Origin: an uncultured Gemmiger sp.
GTDB taxonomy: Bacteria > Bacillota > Clostridia > Oscillospirales > Ruminococcaceae
Reading direction: 5' to 3'
Assembly: GCA_959018215.1 (NCBI GenBank)
Contig: CAUEKL010000044.1
Location: forward strand, 1-13,002
DNA length: 13,002 nucleotides
Positions within the stretch are counted from its first letter, which is position 1; every line of letters begins with the position of its first letter. Both the position numbers and the translations under genes were made by a program. Positions 6,096-12,288 of the stretch are shown piece by piece. Below the pieces are notes generated by a model, which was not told the origin of the DNA, did no database searches, and saw only the letters and a list, made by a program, of their open reading frames with translations.

Positions 6096-7091
6096 ATGCC
6101 TGTTACGATCATTGCCGAAGCCGGTGTCAACCACAACGGCGACCTGGAAATGGCCAAAAAGATGGCCCTGGTGGCCAAGGAATGCGGCGCCGATATCGTC
6201 AAATACCAGACCGCTGTGCCCGAGCTGGTGGTGAGCAAGTTCGCCGAGAAGGCCGAATACCAGAAGCAGACCACCGACGCCGCCGAAAGCCAGCTGGAGA
6301 TGATCCGCAAGCTGCACTTCTCCTTTGAGGGCCACAAGGAGCTGAAGGAATACTGCGATTCCATCGGCATCCAGTACCTGTCCGCCCCCTTTGATATCCC
6401 CAGCGTGCGGTTCCTGGGTACCCTGGGCCTGCCGCTGATCAAGATCCCTTCGGGGGAGATCACCAACCTGCCTTATCTGGAAGAGGTGGCCAAACTGAAC
6501 ACCCCGGTGCTGCTGTCCACCGGCATGAGCACCCTGGGGGAGATCACCGACGCTTTGGGCATCCTGGACGACAACGGCTGCCCCGAAGCCACCATCCTGC
6601 ACTGCAACACCCAGTACCCCACCCCCTATGAGGACGCCAATCTCACCGCCATGATCGAGCTGTTCGAGCAGTTCGGCCTGCCGGTGGGCCTGTCCGACCA
6701 CACCCCGGGGTGGGAGTGCGATGTGGCCGCCACCGTGCTGGGGGCCCAGGTCATTGAAAAGCACTTTACCCTGGACAAGAACCTCCCCGGCCCCGACCAG
6801 AAAGCCAGCCTGGACCCCACCGAGTTCAAGGCCATGGTGGACGCGGTGCGCCATGTGGAAGCCGCCCTGGGCGACGGCCACAAGCACCTGACCGCCAGCG
6901 AGGCCCCCAACAAGGCGGTGGCCCGTAAGAGCATCGTGGCCGCCTGCCCCATCAAGGCGGGGGAGACCTTCACCGCCGACAATCTGACCACCAAGCGTCC
7001 CGGGGACGGCATCAGCCCCATGCGCTGGTACGAAGTGCTGGGCCAGACCGCCAAGCGGGACTTTGCGGAGGATGAAAAGATTGAACTGTGA
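6096..7091 (+). CDS. neuB: NeuB/LegI-type nonulosonic acid synthase
   Basis: The 331-residue enzyme condenses an N-acetylated hexosamine-type sugar with phosphoenolpyruvate to form a nine-carbon acid. The TIM-barrel NeuB domain covers about 1-265 and shows AEAGVNHNGD (7-16), KIPSGEITN (116-124), STGMS (141-145), LHCNTQYPTP (168-177), GLSDHTPGW (198-206), EKHFTLD (221-227) and PGPDQKASLDP (231-241). A SAF/antifreeze-like domain (about 275-331, RKSIVAA ... KRPGDGISP) completes the usual layout and contributes to the substrate site. The HCNTxYPTP form is closer to what I recall of legionaminate synthases than of PseI (pseudaminic acid), but it does not separate LegI from sialate synthases. The ATG follows aaagga at ordinary spacing; the 3' end overlaps neuC by 11 nt, implying translational coupling. 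Confidence 0.92.
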   Translation: MPVTIIAEAGVNHNGDLEMAKKMALVAKECGADIVKYQTAVPELVVSKFAEKAEYQKQTTDAAESQLEMIRKLHFSFEGHKELKEYCDSIGIQYLSAPFDIPSVRFLGTLGLPLIKIPSGEITNLPYLEEVAKLNTPVLLSTGMSTLGEITDALGILDDNGCPEATILHCNTQYPTPYEDANLTAMIELFEQFGLPVGLSDHTPGWECDVAATVLGAQVIEKHFTLDKNLPGPDQKASLDPTEFKAMVDAVRHVEAALGDGHKHLTASEAPNKAVARKSIVAACPIKAGETFTADNLTTKRPGDGISPMRWYEVLGQTAKRDFAEDEKIEL

Positions 7092-8277
7092 CACTGTGGC
7101 CCTCCTCACCTCCACCCGGGCGGACTACGGTCTTTTGCGCCCGGTGGCCCGCAAGCTGGCCGCCGCGGGGCGGCTGGAACTGGTGGTGACCGGGGCCCAT
7201 CTGTGTGAGCGGCTGGGCAGCACCGTTTCAGAAATTGAGGCCGACGCCCCGGCGGTGGAAATCGCCGCCCGGCTGCCCATTTTCCGGGAAAAGGACCCCG
7301 ACGAACCGGTGGGACGCACCATCGCCCGCACCATTCAAGTGTTTGACGACTATTTTGCCGCCCACCGCCCCGGCTGCGTACTGGTGCTGGGGGACCGGTT
7401 TGAAATTTTTGCCGCCGCCACCGCCGCCGCGGCCCGGCATATCCCCATCGCCCACATTTCCGGCGGGGATGTGACTCTCGGCGCCGCCGACGAGTACTAC
7501 CGCCACTGCATCACCAAGATGGCGGCGGTGCATTTCCCCTCCTGCGCCGACAGCGCCGCCCGTCTGGTGCGGATGGGGGAGGACCCTGCCCGGGTCTTCT
7601 GTGTGGGGGGCCTGGGGGATGAAAACATCCGCGCTGTGCCCAAAATGAGCCGGGAAGAATTGTGCCAATCCACCGGCTTTGACCTGATGCAGCCCTTTGC
7701 CCTGGTCACCTTCCACCCCGAGACCGCCGCCGGTGCCCCGGACCCCGCCATCCAGGCCGAGGCCCTGTGCGAGGCCATGGAGGCGGTGGAGGGGGTGTTC
7801 TGGCTCATCACCGGCTCCAACGCTGACGCCGGGGGCGCCGTCTGCACCGCCCGGATGCAGAAATTTGCCGCCGACCATCCCGGCCGGGCGGGCTTCATCA
7901 ACAGCCTGGGCCTGCGCCGGTATCTTTCGGCCATGCAGTACACCGCCCTGGTGGCGGGCAACTCCTCCTCCGGCGTGGTGGAAACCCCCAGCTTCGGGGT
8001 GCCCGCCGTGAACATCGGCAGCCGCCAGGCCGGGCGCATCCTCTGCCGGAACGTCATCAGCTGCGGCGGGGAGCCCACCCAGATCAAGGACGCCCTGCGC
8101 ACCGCCCTGAGCCCGGCCTTCCGGGAGGTGGCGGCGGGAGCCGTCAGCCCCTACCACGGGGGCGATACCAGCGGCAAGATCGTGAAAGTGCTGGAACATT
8201 TCGACTTCACCAAACCCAAAACATTCTACGACGGCCCGGTGCCGCCGTTTGACCCGCAGGCGGAACCCTGCCTGTGA
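7081..8277 (+). CDS. neuC: NeuC/LegG-type hydrolysing nucleotide-sugar 2-epimerase
   Basis: About 398 residues with the GT-B-like UDP-GlcNAc 2-epimerase fold. Motifs are STRADYG (11-17), VLGDRFE (102-108), AHISGGDVTLGAADE (124-138), TFHPET (210-215), GNSSSGVVE (293-301) and IGSRQAGR (312-319). NeuC-type enzymes release the nucleotide while inverting C2, giving ManNAc or, in the Leg pathway (LegG), the diamino-trideoxy mannose analogue that NeuB condenses. In a PtmE-linked pathway the donor may be GDP- rather than UDP-activated. I chose TTG 7081, which has GGAGG (7067-7071) 9 nt upstream; the ATG at 7072 directly abuts that site and TTG 7063 precedes it. If ATG 7072 is used the protein gains three residues. 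The start overlaps neuB by 11 nt. The oxidoreductase gene follows after 22 bp. Confidence 0.9.
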   Translation: MNCDTVALLTSTRADYGLLRPVARKLAAAGRLELVVTGAHLCERLGSTVSEIEADAPAVEIAARLPIFREKDPDEPVGRTIARTIQVFDDYFAAHRPGCVLVLGDRFEIFAAATAAAARHIPIAHISGGDVTLGAADEYYRHCITKMAAVHFPSCADSAARLVRMGEDPARVFCVGGLGDENIRAVPKMSREELCQSTGFDLMQPFALVTFHPETAAGAPDPAIQAEALCEAMEAVEGVFWLITGSNADAGGAVCTARMQKFAADHPGRAGFINSLGLRRYLSAMQYTALVAGNSSSGVVETPSFGVPAVNIGSRQAGRILCRNVISCGGEPTQIKDALRTALSPAFREVAAGAVSPYHGGDTSGKIVKVLEHFDFTKPKTFYDGPVPPFDPQAEPCL

Positions 8278-8299
8278 AATCCCATCGGGAGGTATTGGT

Positions 8300-9295
8300 A
8301 TGAAACTTCTCATCGTCGGCCTGGGCAGCATGGGCAAGCGCCGCGCCCGCCTGACCCGGGGCCTGCTGGGGGCGGAAAACGTCCGTATCTGCGGCGTGGA
8401 CAGCGCCGAAGCCCGCCGCACCGAGGCCCTTTCCCTGGACCTGTGCCAGGCGGCCTACCCCTCCATCGGGGAGGCCGTGGCGGCGGAACACCCGGACGCC
8501 GCCCTGGTCTGCACCTCGCCTTTGAGCCATGCGGCCATCATTTCGGAGCTGCTGGAAGTGGGGCTGCCGGTCTTCACCGAGCTGAACCTGGTGGACGACG
8601 GCTACACCGAAAACCTGGCCAAGGCAAAGGAAAAGGGGGTACCCCTCTTCCTTTCCTCCACCATGCTCTACCGCAAGGAGACCCAGTACATCAAACGCCG
8701 CGTGACCGAATTCGGCCGCCCGGTGCACTATATTTACCATATCGGCCAGTACCTGCCCGACTGGCATCCCTGGGAGAACTACAAGAACTTCTTTGTGGGC
8801 AACGCCCGGACCGGCGGCGTGCGGGAGATCTTCGGCATTGACCTGCCCTGGCTGCTGGATGCCTTCGGGGATGTGGAAGCCATGACCGTCCAGACCGACA
8901 CCATCAGCGACCTGGGCCTGCCCTATCCCGACTGCGCCACCCTGCTGCTGCGCCACAAAGGCGGGGTGCAGGGGGTACTGGCAGCGGATGTGGTCAGCCC
9001 CAAGGCGGTGCGCAGCTTTGAATGCTTCGGCGACGGGCTGCACCTCTTCTGGGAGGGCAACCCCAAGGCCCTGTACGAGTTCAGGGACGGGGACAAGCAG
9101 CCGGTGGACACCTACGGCAGCTTTGAGCACGACAGCCGGTACAGCGACAACATTGTGGAAAACGCCTACGTAGACGAGCTGGCCAACTTCTTCGCCGTGC
9201 TGAAAGGGGAGGAAGAACCCCGCTGGACCTTTGAGAAAGACCGGGCAGCCATCCGGCTGATGGACGCGGTGGCCGCCGAAAGCCAACACGCCTGA
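8300..9295 (+). CDS. Gfo/Idh/MocA family oxidoreductase 1 (EKP motif altered)
   Basis: 331 residues. The N-terminal Rossmann domain shows GLGSMGKRR (7-15) with a following acidic residue in CGVD (31-34), so NAD(H) is likely. The usual catalytic E-K-P motif after the last Rossmann strands is replaced by ELN (94-96 in VFTELNLV): the Glu is kept but the Lys and Pro are lost. The C-terminal part has YLPDWHPWE (151-159) and TGGVREIFGIDLPWLLDAFG (171-190), the latter in the place of the GGG...H.D substrate region. The start at 8300 has GGGAGG with 7-nt spacing to the ATG; an upstream in-frame start at 8249 lies inside neuC and is rejected. It resembles the Gfo/Idh enzymes found with ptm/NeuB genes, and may oxidise or reduce the nucleotide sugar or an amino-sugar precursor. 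The structured insertion begins just after its stop. Confidence 0.85.
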   Translation: MKLLIVGLGSMGKRRARLTRGLLGAENVRICGVDSAEARRTEALSLDLCQAAYPSIGEAVAAEHPDAALVCTSPLSHAAIISELLEVGLPVFTELNLVDDGYTENLAKAKEKGVPLFLSSTMLYRKETQYIKRRVTEFGRPVHYIYHIGQYLPDWHPWENYKNFFVGNARTGGVREIFGIDLPWLLDAFGDVEAMTVQTDTISDLGLPYPDCATLLLRHKGGVQGVLAADVVSPKAVRSFECFGDGLHLFWEGNPKALYEFRDGDKQPVDTYGSFEHDSRYSDNIVENAYVDELANFFAVLKGEEEPRWTFEKDRAAIRLMDAVAAESQHA

Positions 9296-9306
9296 AAGGA
9301 GTGCTG
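9284..9306 (+). repeat. Left copy of a 23-bp direct repeat flanking the hairpin element
   Basis: This copy and 9537-9559 match at 22 of 23 positions (core gaaaggagtgctg, preceded by caacacgcc). The single difference is T9293 against C9546. This copy contains the TGA stop of oxidoreductase 1 and an AAAGGAG ribosome binding site that now has no start codon after it. Its length is unusual for a transposition target duplication. Confidence 0.8.
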
Positions 9307-9536
9307 CAGCGTGTCGAGTTTCTCGACACGCTGCAAAAGGGGCAACAGCCGCGCACGGCGGTGCCTGACGCGGCTATTTCCCCTTTTGGAATCCCCTTCG
9401 ACAAAATTTCACGGCAAATCGCGCACTCGTCCCTTCGTTCCTCGCACACAATTTGCCGTAAAATTTCCCTGTCGGTGTTGCCATCGTCGGCACATGTCCG
9501 CCGATGACAACGGATTTCCACTTTTTCGACAGTCTG
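9307..9536. mobile_element. Hairpin-rich 230-bp insertion, MITE-like dispersed repeat candidate
   Basis: Between the direct repeats lies non-coding DNA made almost wholly of inverted repeats. There is a perfect 14-bp hairpin (9305-9318 with 9322-9335), a 20-bp stem with 2 mismatches (9334-9353 with 9369-9388), a stem of 6+9 bp around one mismatch (9404-9419 with 9451-9466), and a 10-bp stem with one mismatch (9477-9486 with 9502-9511). The termini resemble each other inverted: left cagcgtgtcga, and right end read in reverse complement cagactgtcga, 9 of 11 identical. No transposase is encoded; small ORFs across it have no plausible RBS or family. A MITE-like non-autonomous element fits best. 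Alternatives are a structured RNA within the operon mRNA or a Faecalibacterium-type dispersed repeat. Confidence 0.6.
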
Positions 9537-9559
9537 CAACACGCCCGAAAGGAGTGCTG
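9537..9559 (+). repeat. Right copy of the 23-bp direct repeat, carrying the DUF2500 RBS
   Basis: Matches 9284-9306 except that TGA is CGA here. It supplies the AAAGGAG sequence (9548-9554) that serves as the ribosome binding site for the ATG at 9564. Removing the insertion with one repeat copy would leave a normal stop-RBS-start junction of about 15-25 bp between the two genes. Confidence 0.8.
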
Positions 9560-9563
9560 ACCT

Positions 9564-9932
9564 ATGGGATACGACATGGGCTTTGATACTTTTTCCCTGT
9601 TTTCCACCCTGTTTCCCATTATGTTTCTGGTGGTGTTTGTCATCGTCATCGGCACCTTTGTGGTGGTGGCGGTGCGCAGCGTGGCCGAATGGGGGCGCAA
9701 CAACGCCTCGCCCCGGCTGAGCAGCCCCGCCACTGTGGTGGCCAAGCGGGAACGGCATTATAACCACCACAACGGTGGGGGCGGCACCACCTACTACGCC
9801 ACCTTTGAATTTGAGAGTGGCGACCGGTTGGAGCTGCGCCTGCCCGACCGGGACGCCGGCCTGTTGGCTGAAGGGGACCGGGGCATGCTCCATTTCCAGG
9901 GCACCCGCTTCCTGGGCTTTGACCGTCAGTAA
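9564..9932 (+). CDS. DUF2500 family small membrane protein
   Basis: 122 residues. One hydrophobic segment at about 10-38 (FSLFSTLFPIMFLVVFVIVIG onward) is followed by RSVAEWGRNNASPRLSSPATVVAKR (38-62), a His/Gly-rich loop (YNHHNGGGG, 66-74), TTYYATFEFESGDRLELRL (75-93) and LLAEGDRGMLHFQGTRFLGFDR (100-121). The SPxxxxPATVVxKR, TTYYxTFEFESGDRxE and GDRGxLxxQGTRxLGF stretches match DUF2500, a one-pass membrane protein with a small beta-rich soluble domain and no known function. The RBS AAAGGAG stands 9 nt before the ATG, within the right direct repeat. It sits 11 bp before the acetyltransferase gene. It has no known part in sugar synthesis, so its presence inside this operon is notable. Confidence 0.86.
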   Translation: MGYDMGFDTFSLFSTLFPIMFLVVFVIVIGTFVVVAVRSVAEWGRNNASPRLSSPATVVAKRERHYNHHNGGGGTTYYATFEFESGDRLELRLPDRDAGLLAEGDRGMLHFQGTRFLGFDRQ

Positions 9933-9943
9933 GGAGAACTGCC

Positions 9944-10528
9944 ATGACCGAACGGGAAAAAATGCTGGCCGGGGAACTGTATGACTGCGGCGACCCGGAA
10001 CTGCTGGACCGCTGGCACAAGGCCAAGGACCTGGCCGCGGCCTACAACCGCACCGCCTCCGCCGACCTGGCGGAAAAGGATCGCATCCTGGCCGAATTGC
10101 TGGGCGGGCGGGGCAAGAATCTCTGGATCACCCCGCCCTTCTATGTGGACTACGGCAACAACATCTTCTTCGGCAACAACTGCGAAGTGAACATGAACTG
10201 CACCTTTCTGGATGATAACCGCATCACCATCGGGGATAACGCCCTCATCGCCCCCAACGTGCAGATCTATACCGCCTTTCATCCCACCAACGCGGCGGAC
10301 CGCTTCGGTGCGCCCAAACCGGACGGAAGCTTTGAATTCTGCAAGACCCGCACCGCCCCCGTCACCATCGGCAACAATGTCTGGATCGGCGGCGGGGCCA
10401 TCCTGCTGCCCGGGGTGACCATCGGGGACAACGTGGTCATCGGGGCGGGCAGCGTGGTCACCCACGATATCCCCTCGGACTCGGTGGCCGTGGGCAGTCC
10501 CTGCCGCGTGGTGCGGCCCAATCTGTAA
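9944..10528 (+). CDS. Maa/LacA/NodL-type acetyltransferase (left-handed beta-helix)
   Basis: 194 residues. The N-terminal Mac domain (about 2-56, MTEREKMLAGELYD...) is typical of maltose/galactoside O-acetyltransferases. It is followed by hexapeptide repeats (about 70-110 and 140-175: ITIGDNALIAPNVQI, VTIGNNVWIGGGAILLPGVTIGDNVVIGAGSVV). Catalytic His113 lies in YTAFHP and the end SPCRVVRPNL is standard. It moves acetyl from acetyl-CoA to a sugar hydroxyl. In this operon it could O-acetylate the nonulosonic acid or a glycan precursor. It is not of the PglD/NeuD type normally used for N-acetylation in Leg or bacillosamine synthesis, though a substitute role is possible. RBS aaggag (9931-9936) has 7-nt spacing; it overlaps the stop of the gene before. 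Confidence 0.87.
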   Translation: MTEREKMLAGELYDCGDPELLDRWHKAKDLAAAYNRTASADLAEKDRILAELLGGRGKNLWITPPFYVDYGNNIFFGNNCEVNMNCTFLDDNRITIGDNALIAPNVQIYTAFHPTNAADRFGAPKPDGSFEFCKTRTAPVTIGNNVWIGGGAILLPGVTIGDNVVIGAGSVVTHDIPSDSVAVGSPCRVVRPNL

Positions 10529-10544
10529 ATAAGGAGTGAGGAAC

Positions 10545-11498
10545 ATGGGCACTGTCACCGCCCTGTTCATCGGCCTGGGGTCCATCGGGACCCGCCATCT
10601 GAAAAACCTGCATGCCATCTGTGAAAAACAGGGCCTGACCCTGTGCGCCCACGCCCTGCGCAGCGACCTGAACCGTCCCCTGCGTCCCGGCGTGGCGGAG
10701 CTGCTGGCGGCCCAGTTCACCACCCTGGAGGACCAAGCCGCCCTGCCCCGGTATGATATGGCTTTCATCACCAACCCCACCAGCCTGCACGCGGCGGCCC
10801 TGGAACTGGTCCGCGGCCGGGCGGAGGCACTGTTCATTGAAAAGCCCCTCTTTTCCGCCGAGGAGACCGGCCGGAATCTGGCCGATCTGCTCCCGGCAGG
10901 GCAGAAAGCCTATGTGGCCGCTCCCATGCGGTGGTGCGGGGCCATGCTGGCGCTGAAAAAGCACCTGCCGGACCTGCATCCCTACTGCGCCCGGGTGATC
11001 TGCTCCTCCTACCTGCCCGACTGGCGCCCCGGGGTGGATTACCGCACCGTGTACAGCGCCCACAAGGCTATGGGCGGCGGGGTGACCATCGACCTCATCC
11101 ATGAATGGGACTACCTGGTGGAGCTCTTCGGCAAGCCGGAGCGCCTGTACAACCTGCGGGGGCAGTACTCGGAACTGGAGATCGACTCCGACGATGTATC
11201 GCTGTATATCGCCCGATATCCCCACCTGCTGGCGGAGGTGCATCTCGACTACTTCGGCCGGGGGTATCGCCGCAGCATCGAGCTCTTCTGCCCCACCGGG
11301 TCCGCCGTGGCGGATTTCGGCGCCGGCACCCTGACTTTGCCCGACGGCACGGTGGAGGACTGCCGGGAGGATGTGAACGAACGATATATCCGGGAAATGG
11401 AATACTTCCTGCACTATGCGATGGAAGGGGAGGGCGACAGCCTGAACACCCCCGCCACCGCCCTGGACGTGCTCAAACTGACTTTGGGGGAACTGTAA
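10545..11498 (+). CDS. Gfo/Idh/MocA family oxidoreductase 2 (canonical EKP)
   Basis: 317 residues. The Rossmann signature GLGSIGTRH lies at 10-18, the catalytic/cofactor EKP at 99-101 (FIEKPLF), YLPDWRP at 156-162, and GGGVTIDLIHEWDY (177-190) holds the GGG and His-x-x-Asp type region. It should therefore be a working NAD(P)-dependent sugar dehydrogenase or reductase, unlike oxidoreductase 1, whose EKP is altered. The shared YLPDW motif links the two as paralogues. Similar genes accompany ptm/NeuB/NeuA clusters (PtmF-like), where they are thought to help supply amino-sugar precursors; this is inference. The ATG at 10545 has aaggag (10531-10536) at 8-nt spacing; GTG 10536 overlaps that RBS and is rejected. 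Only one base separates its stop from the next ATG. Confidence 0.87.
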   Translation: MGTVTALFIGLGSIGTRHLKNLHAICEKQGLTLCAHALRSDLNRPLRPGVAELLAAQFTTLEDQAALPRYDMAFITNPTSLHAAALELVRGRAEALFIEKPLFSAEETGRNLADLLPAGQKAYVAAPMRWCGAMLALKKHLPDLHPYCARVICSSYLPDWRPGVDYRTVYSAHKAMGGGVTIDLIHEWDYLVELFGKPERLYNLRGQYSELEIDSDDVSLYIARYPHLLAEVHLDYFGRGYRRSIELFCPTGSAVADFGAGTLTLPDGTVEDCREDVNERYIREMEYFLHYAMEGEGDSLNTPATALDVLKLTLGEL

Positions 11499-11499
11499 T

Positions 11500-12261
11500 A
11501 TGGAACGTCTGCTCATCACCGTCTGCGGCCGCGCCGGCAGCAAAGGCTTCAAGAACAAGAACCTGAAAACCTTCTGCGGTCATCCGCTGGTGTATTATTC
11601 GCTCAGCGCCGCGGAACTCTTTGCCAAAAACCATCCCGAACTGCACATCGACTTCGCCCTGAACACCGACAGCCCCGAGCTGGCGGACCTGGTGAAAGCC
11701 CGGTACCCGGAAGTGGTCTTTCTGCCCCGGGGCGAGGAGCTGGGCGGGGACAAGGTGCCCAAGATGGCCGTCTATCAGGACAGCCTGCGCCGGATGGAAG
11801 AAAAGACCGGCGCCGCCTATGACTACCTCATGGACCTGGACATCACCAGCCCCCTGCGCACCGCCGCCGATATCGAGAACGCCTTTGCCAAAAAGCAGGG
11901 CCGTCCCGACCTGGACCTGGTGTTCAGCGTCTGCGAAGCACGGCGCAATCCCTGGTTCAACATGGTCAAGACGGTGGACGACCATGTGGAGCAGGTGAAC
12001 AAGAGCGAATTCACCGGCCGCCAGCAGGCCCCGGAAGTGTTCGACGTGAACGCCTCCATCTATGTGTTCAAGCGGGACTTTCTGGCCCATAACACCGACG
12101 GCATGCTCTGGCGGGGCAAGATCGGGGTCAGCGTCATGATGGACACCGGCATCATCGACATCGACTCCGAACACGACTACCGCCTGATGGAGGCCATCGC
12201 CGCCCATCTGTACGAGAATTATCCCGACTTCGACGCCGTGCGCCGCAACATCCGCGGCTGA
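11500..12261 (+). CDS. neuA: CMP-nonulosonic acid synthetase (NeuA/LegF/PtmB-type cytidylyltransferase)
   Basis: 253 residues. CTP-binding P-loop-like GRAGSKGFKNKN lies at 10-21, DLDITSPLRTAADIE at 112-126 (Asp-rich metal region with the P-L-R motif), RRNPWFNM at 148-155, RQQAPEVFDVNASIYVF at 174-190 and DIDSEHDYRLME at 220-231. These identify an acylneuraminate cytidylyltransferase, which joins CMP to the nine-carbon acid to make the donor for glycosyltransferases. At about 250 residues it is a single domain without the C-terminal esterase of some NeuA proteins. Which acid it accepts (Neu5Ac, legionaminic or relatives) cannot be read from the sequence. Translation is probably coupled to the gene before it, with one base between stop and start. 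The gene for a YfhO-like protein follows after 27 bp. Confidence 0.9.
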   Translation: MERLLITVCGRAGSKGFKNKNLKTFCGHPLVYYSLSAAELFAKNHPELHIDFALNTDSPELADLVKARYPEVVFLPRGEELGGDKVPKMAVYQDSLRRMEEKTGAAYDYLMDLDITSPLRTAADIENAFAKKQGRPDLDLVFSVCEARRNPWFNMVKTVDDHVEQVNKSEFTGRQQAPEVFDVNASIYVFKRDFLAHNTDGMLWRGKIGVSVMMDTGIIDIDSEHDYRLMEAIAAHLYENYPDFDAVRRNIRG

Positions 12262-12288
12262 GTGCGTCCTGGCAGCAAAGGAGACTCC

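Noticed and set aside
4887..7115. A 742-codon open frame on the minus strand across legC, ptmE and neuB
   Set aside because: It is antisense to three well-supported genes with clear catalytic motifs, has no recognisable domain and is a common by-product of strong third-position G/C bias. The other long minus-strand frames opposite the operon were rejected for the same reason.
9284..9559. A CRISPR array
   Set aside because: Only two copies of the 23-bp repeat are present, separated by 230 bp of palindromic DNA, with no regular spacers and no cas genes.
9374..9745. Small minus- and plus-strand ORFs through the hairpin element (also 9301-9507 and 9311-9586)
   Set aside because: They have no ribosome binding site, no known family, and their codons run through perfect inverted repeats; they reflect the repeat rather than coding.
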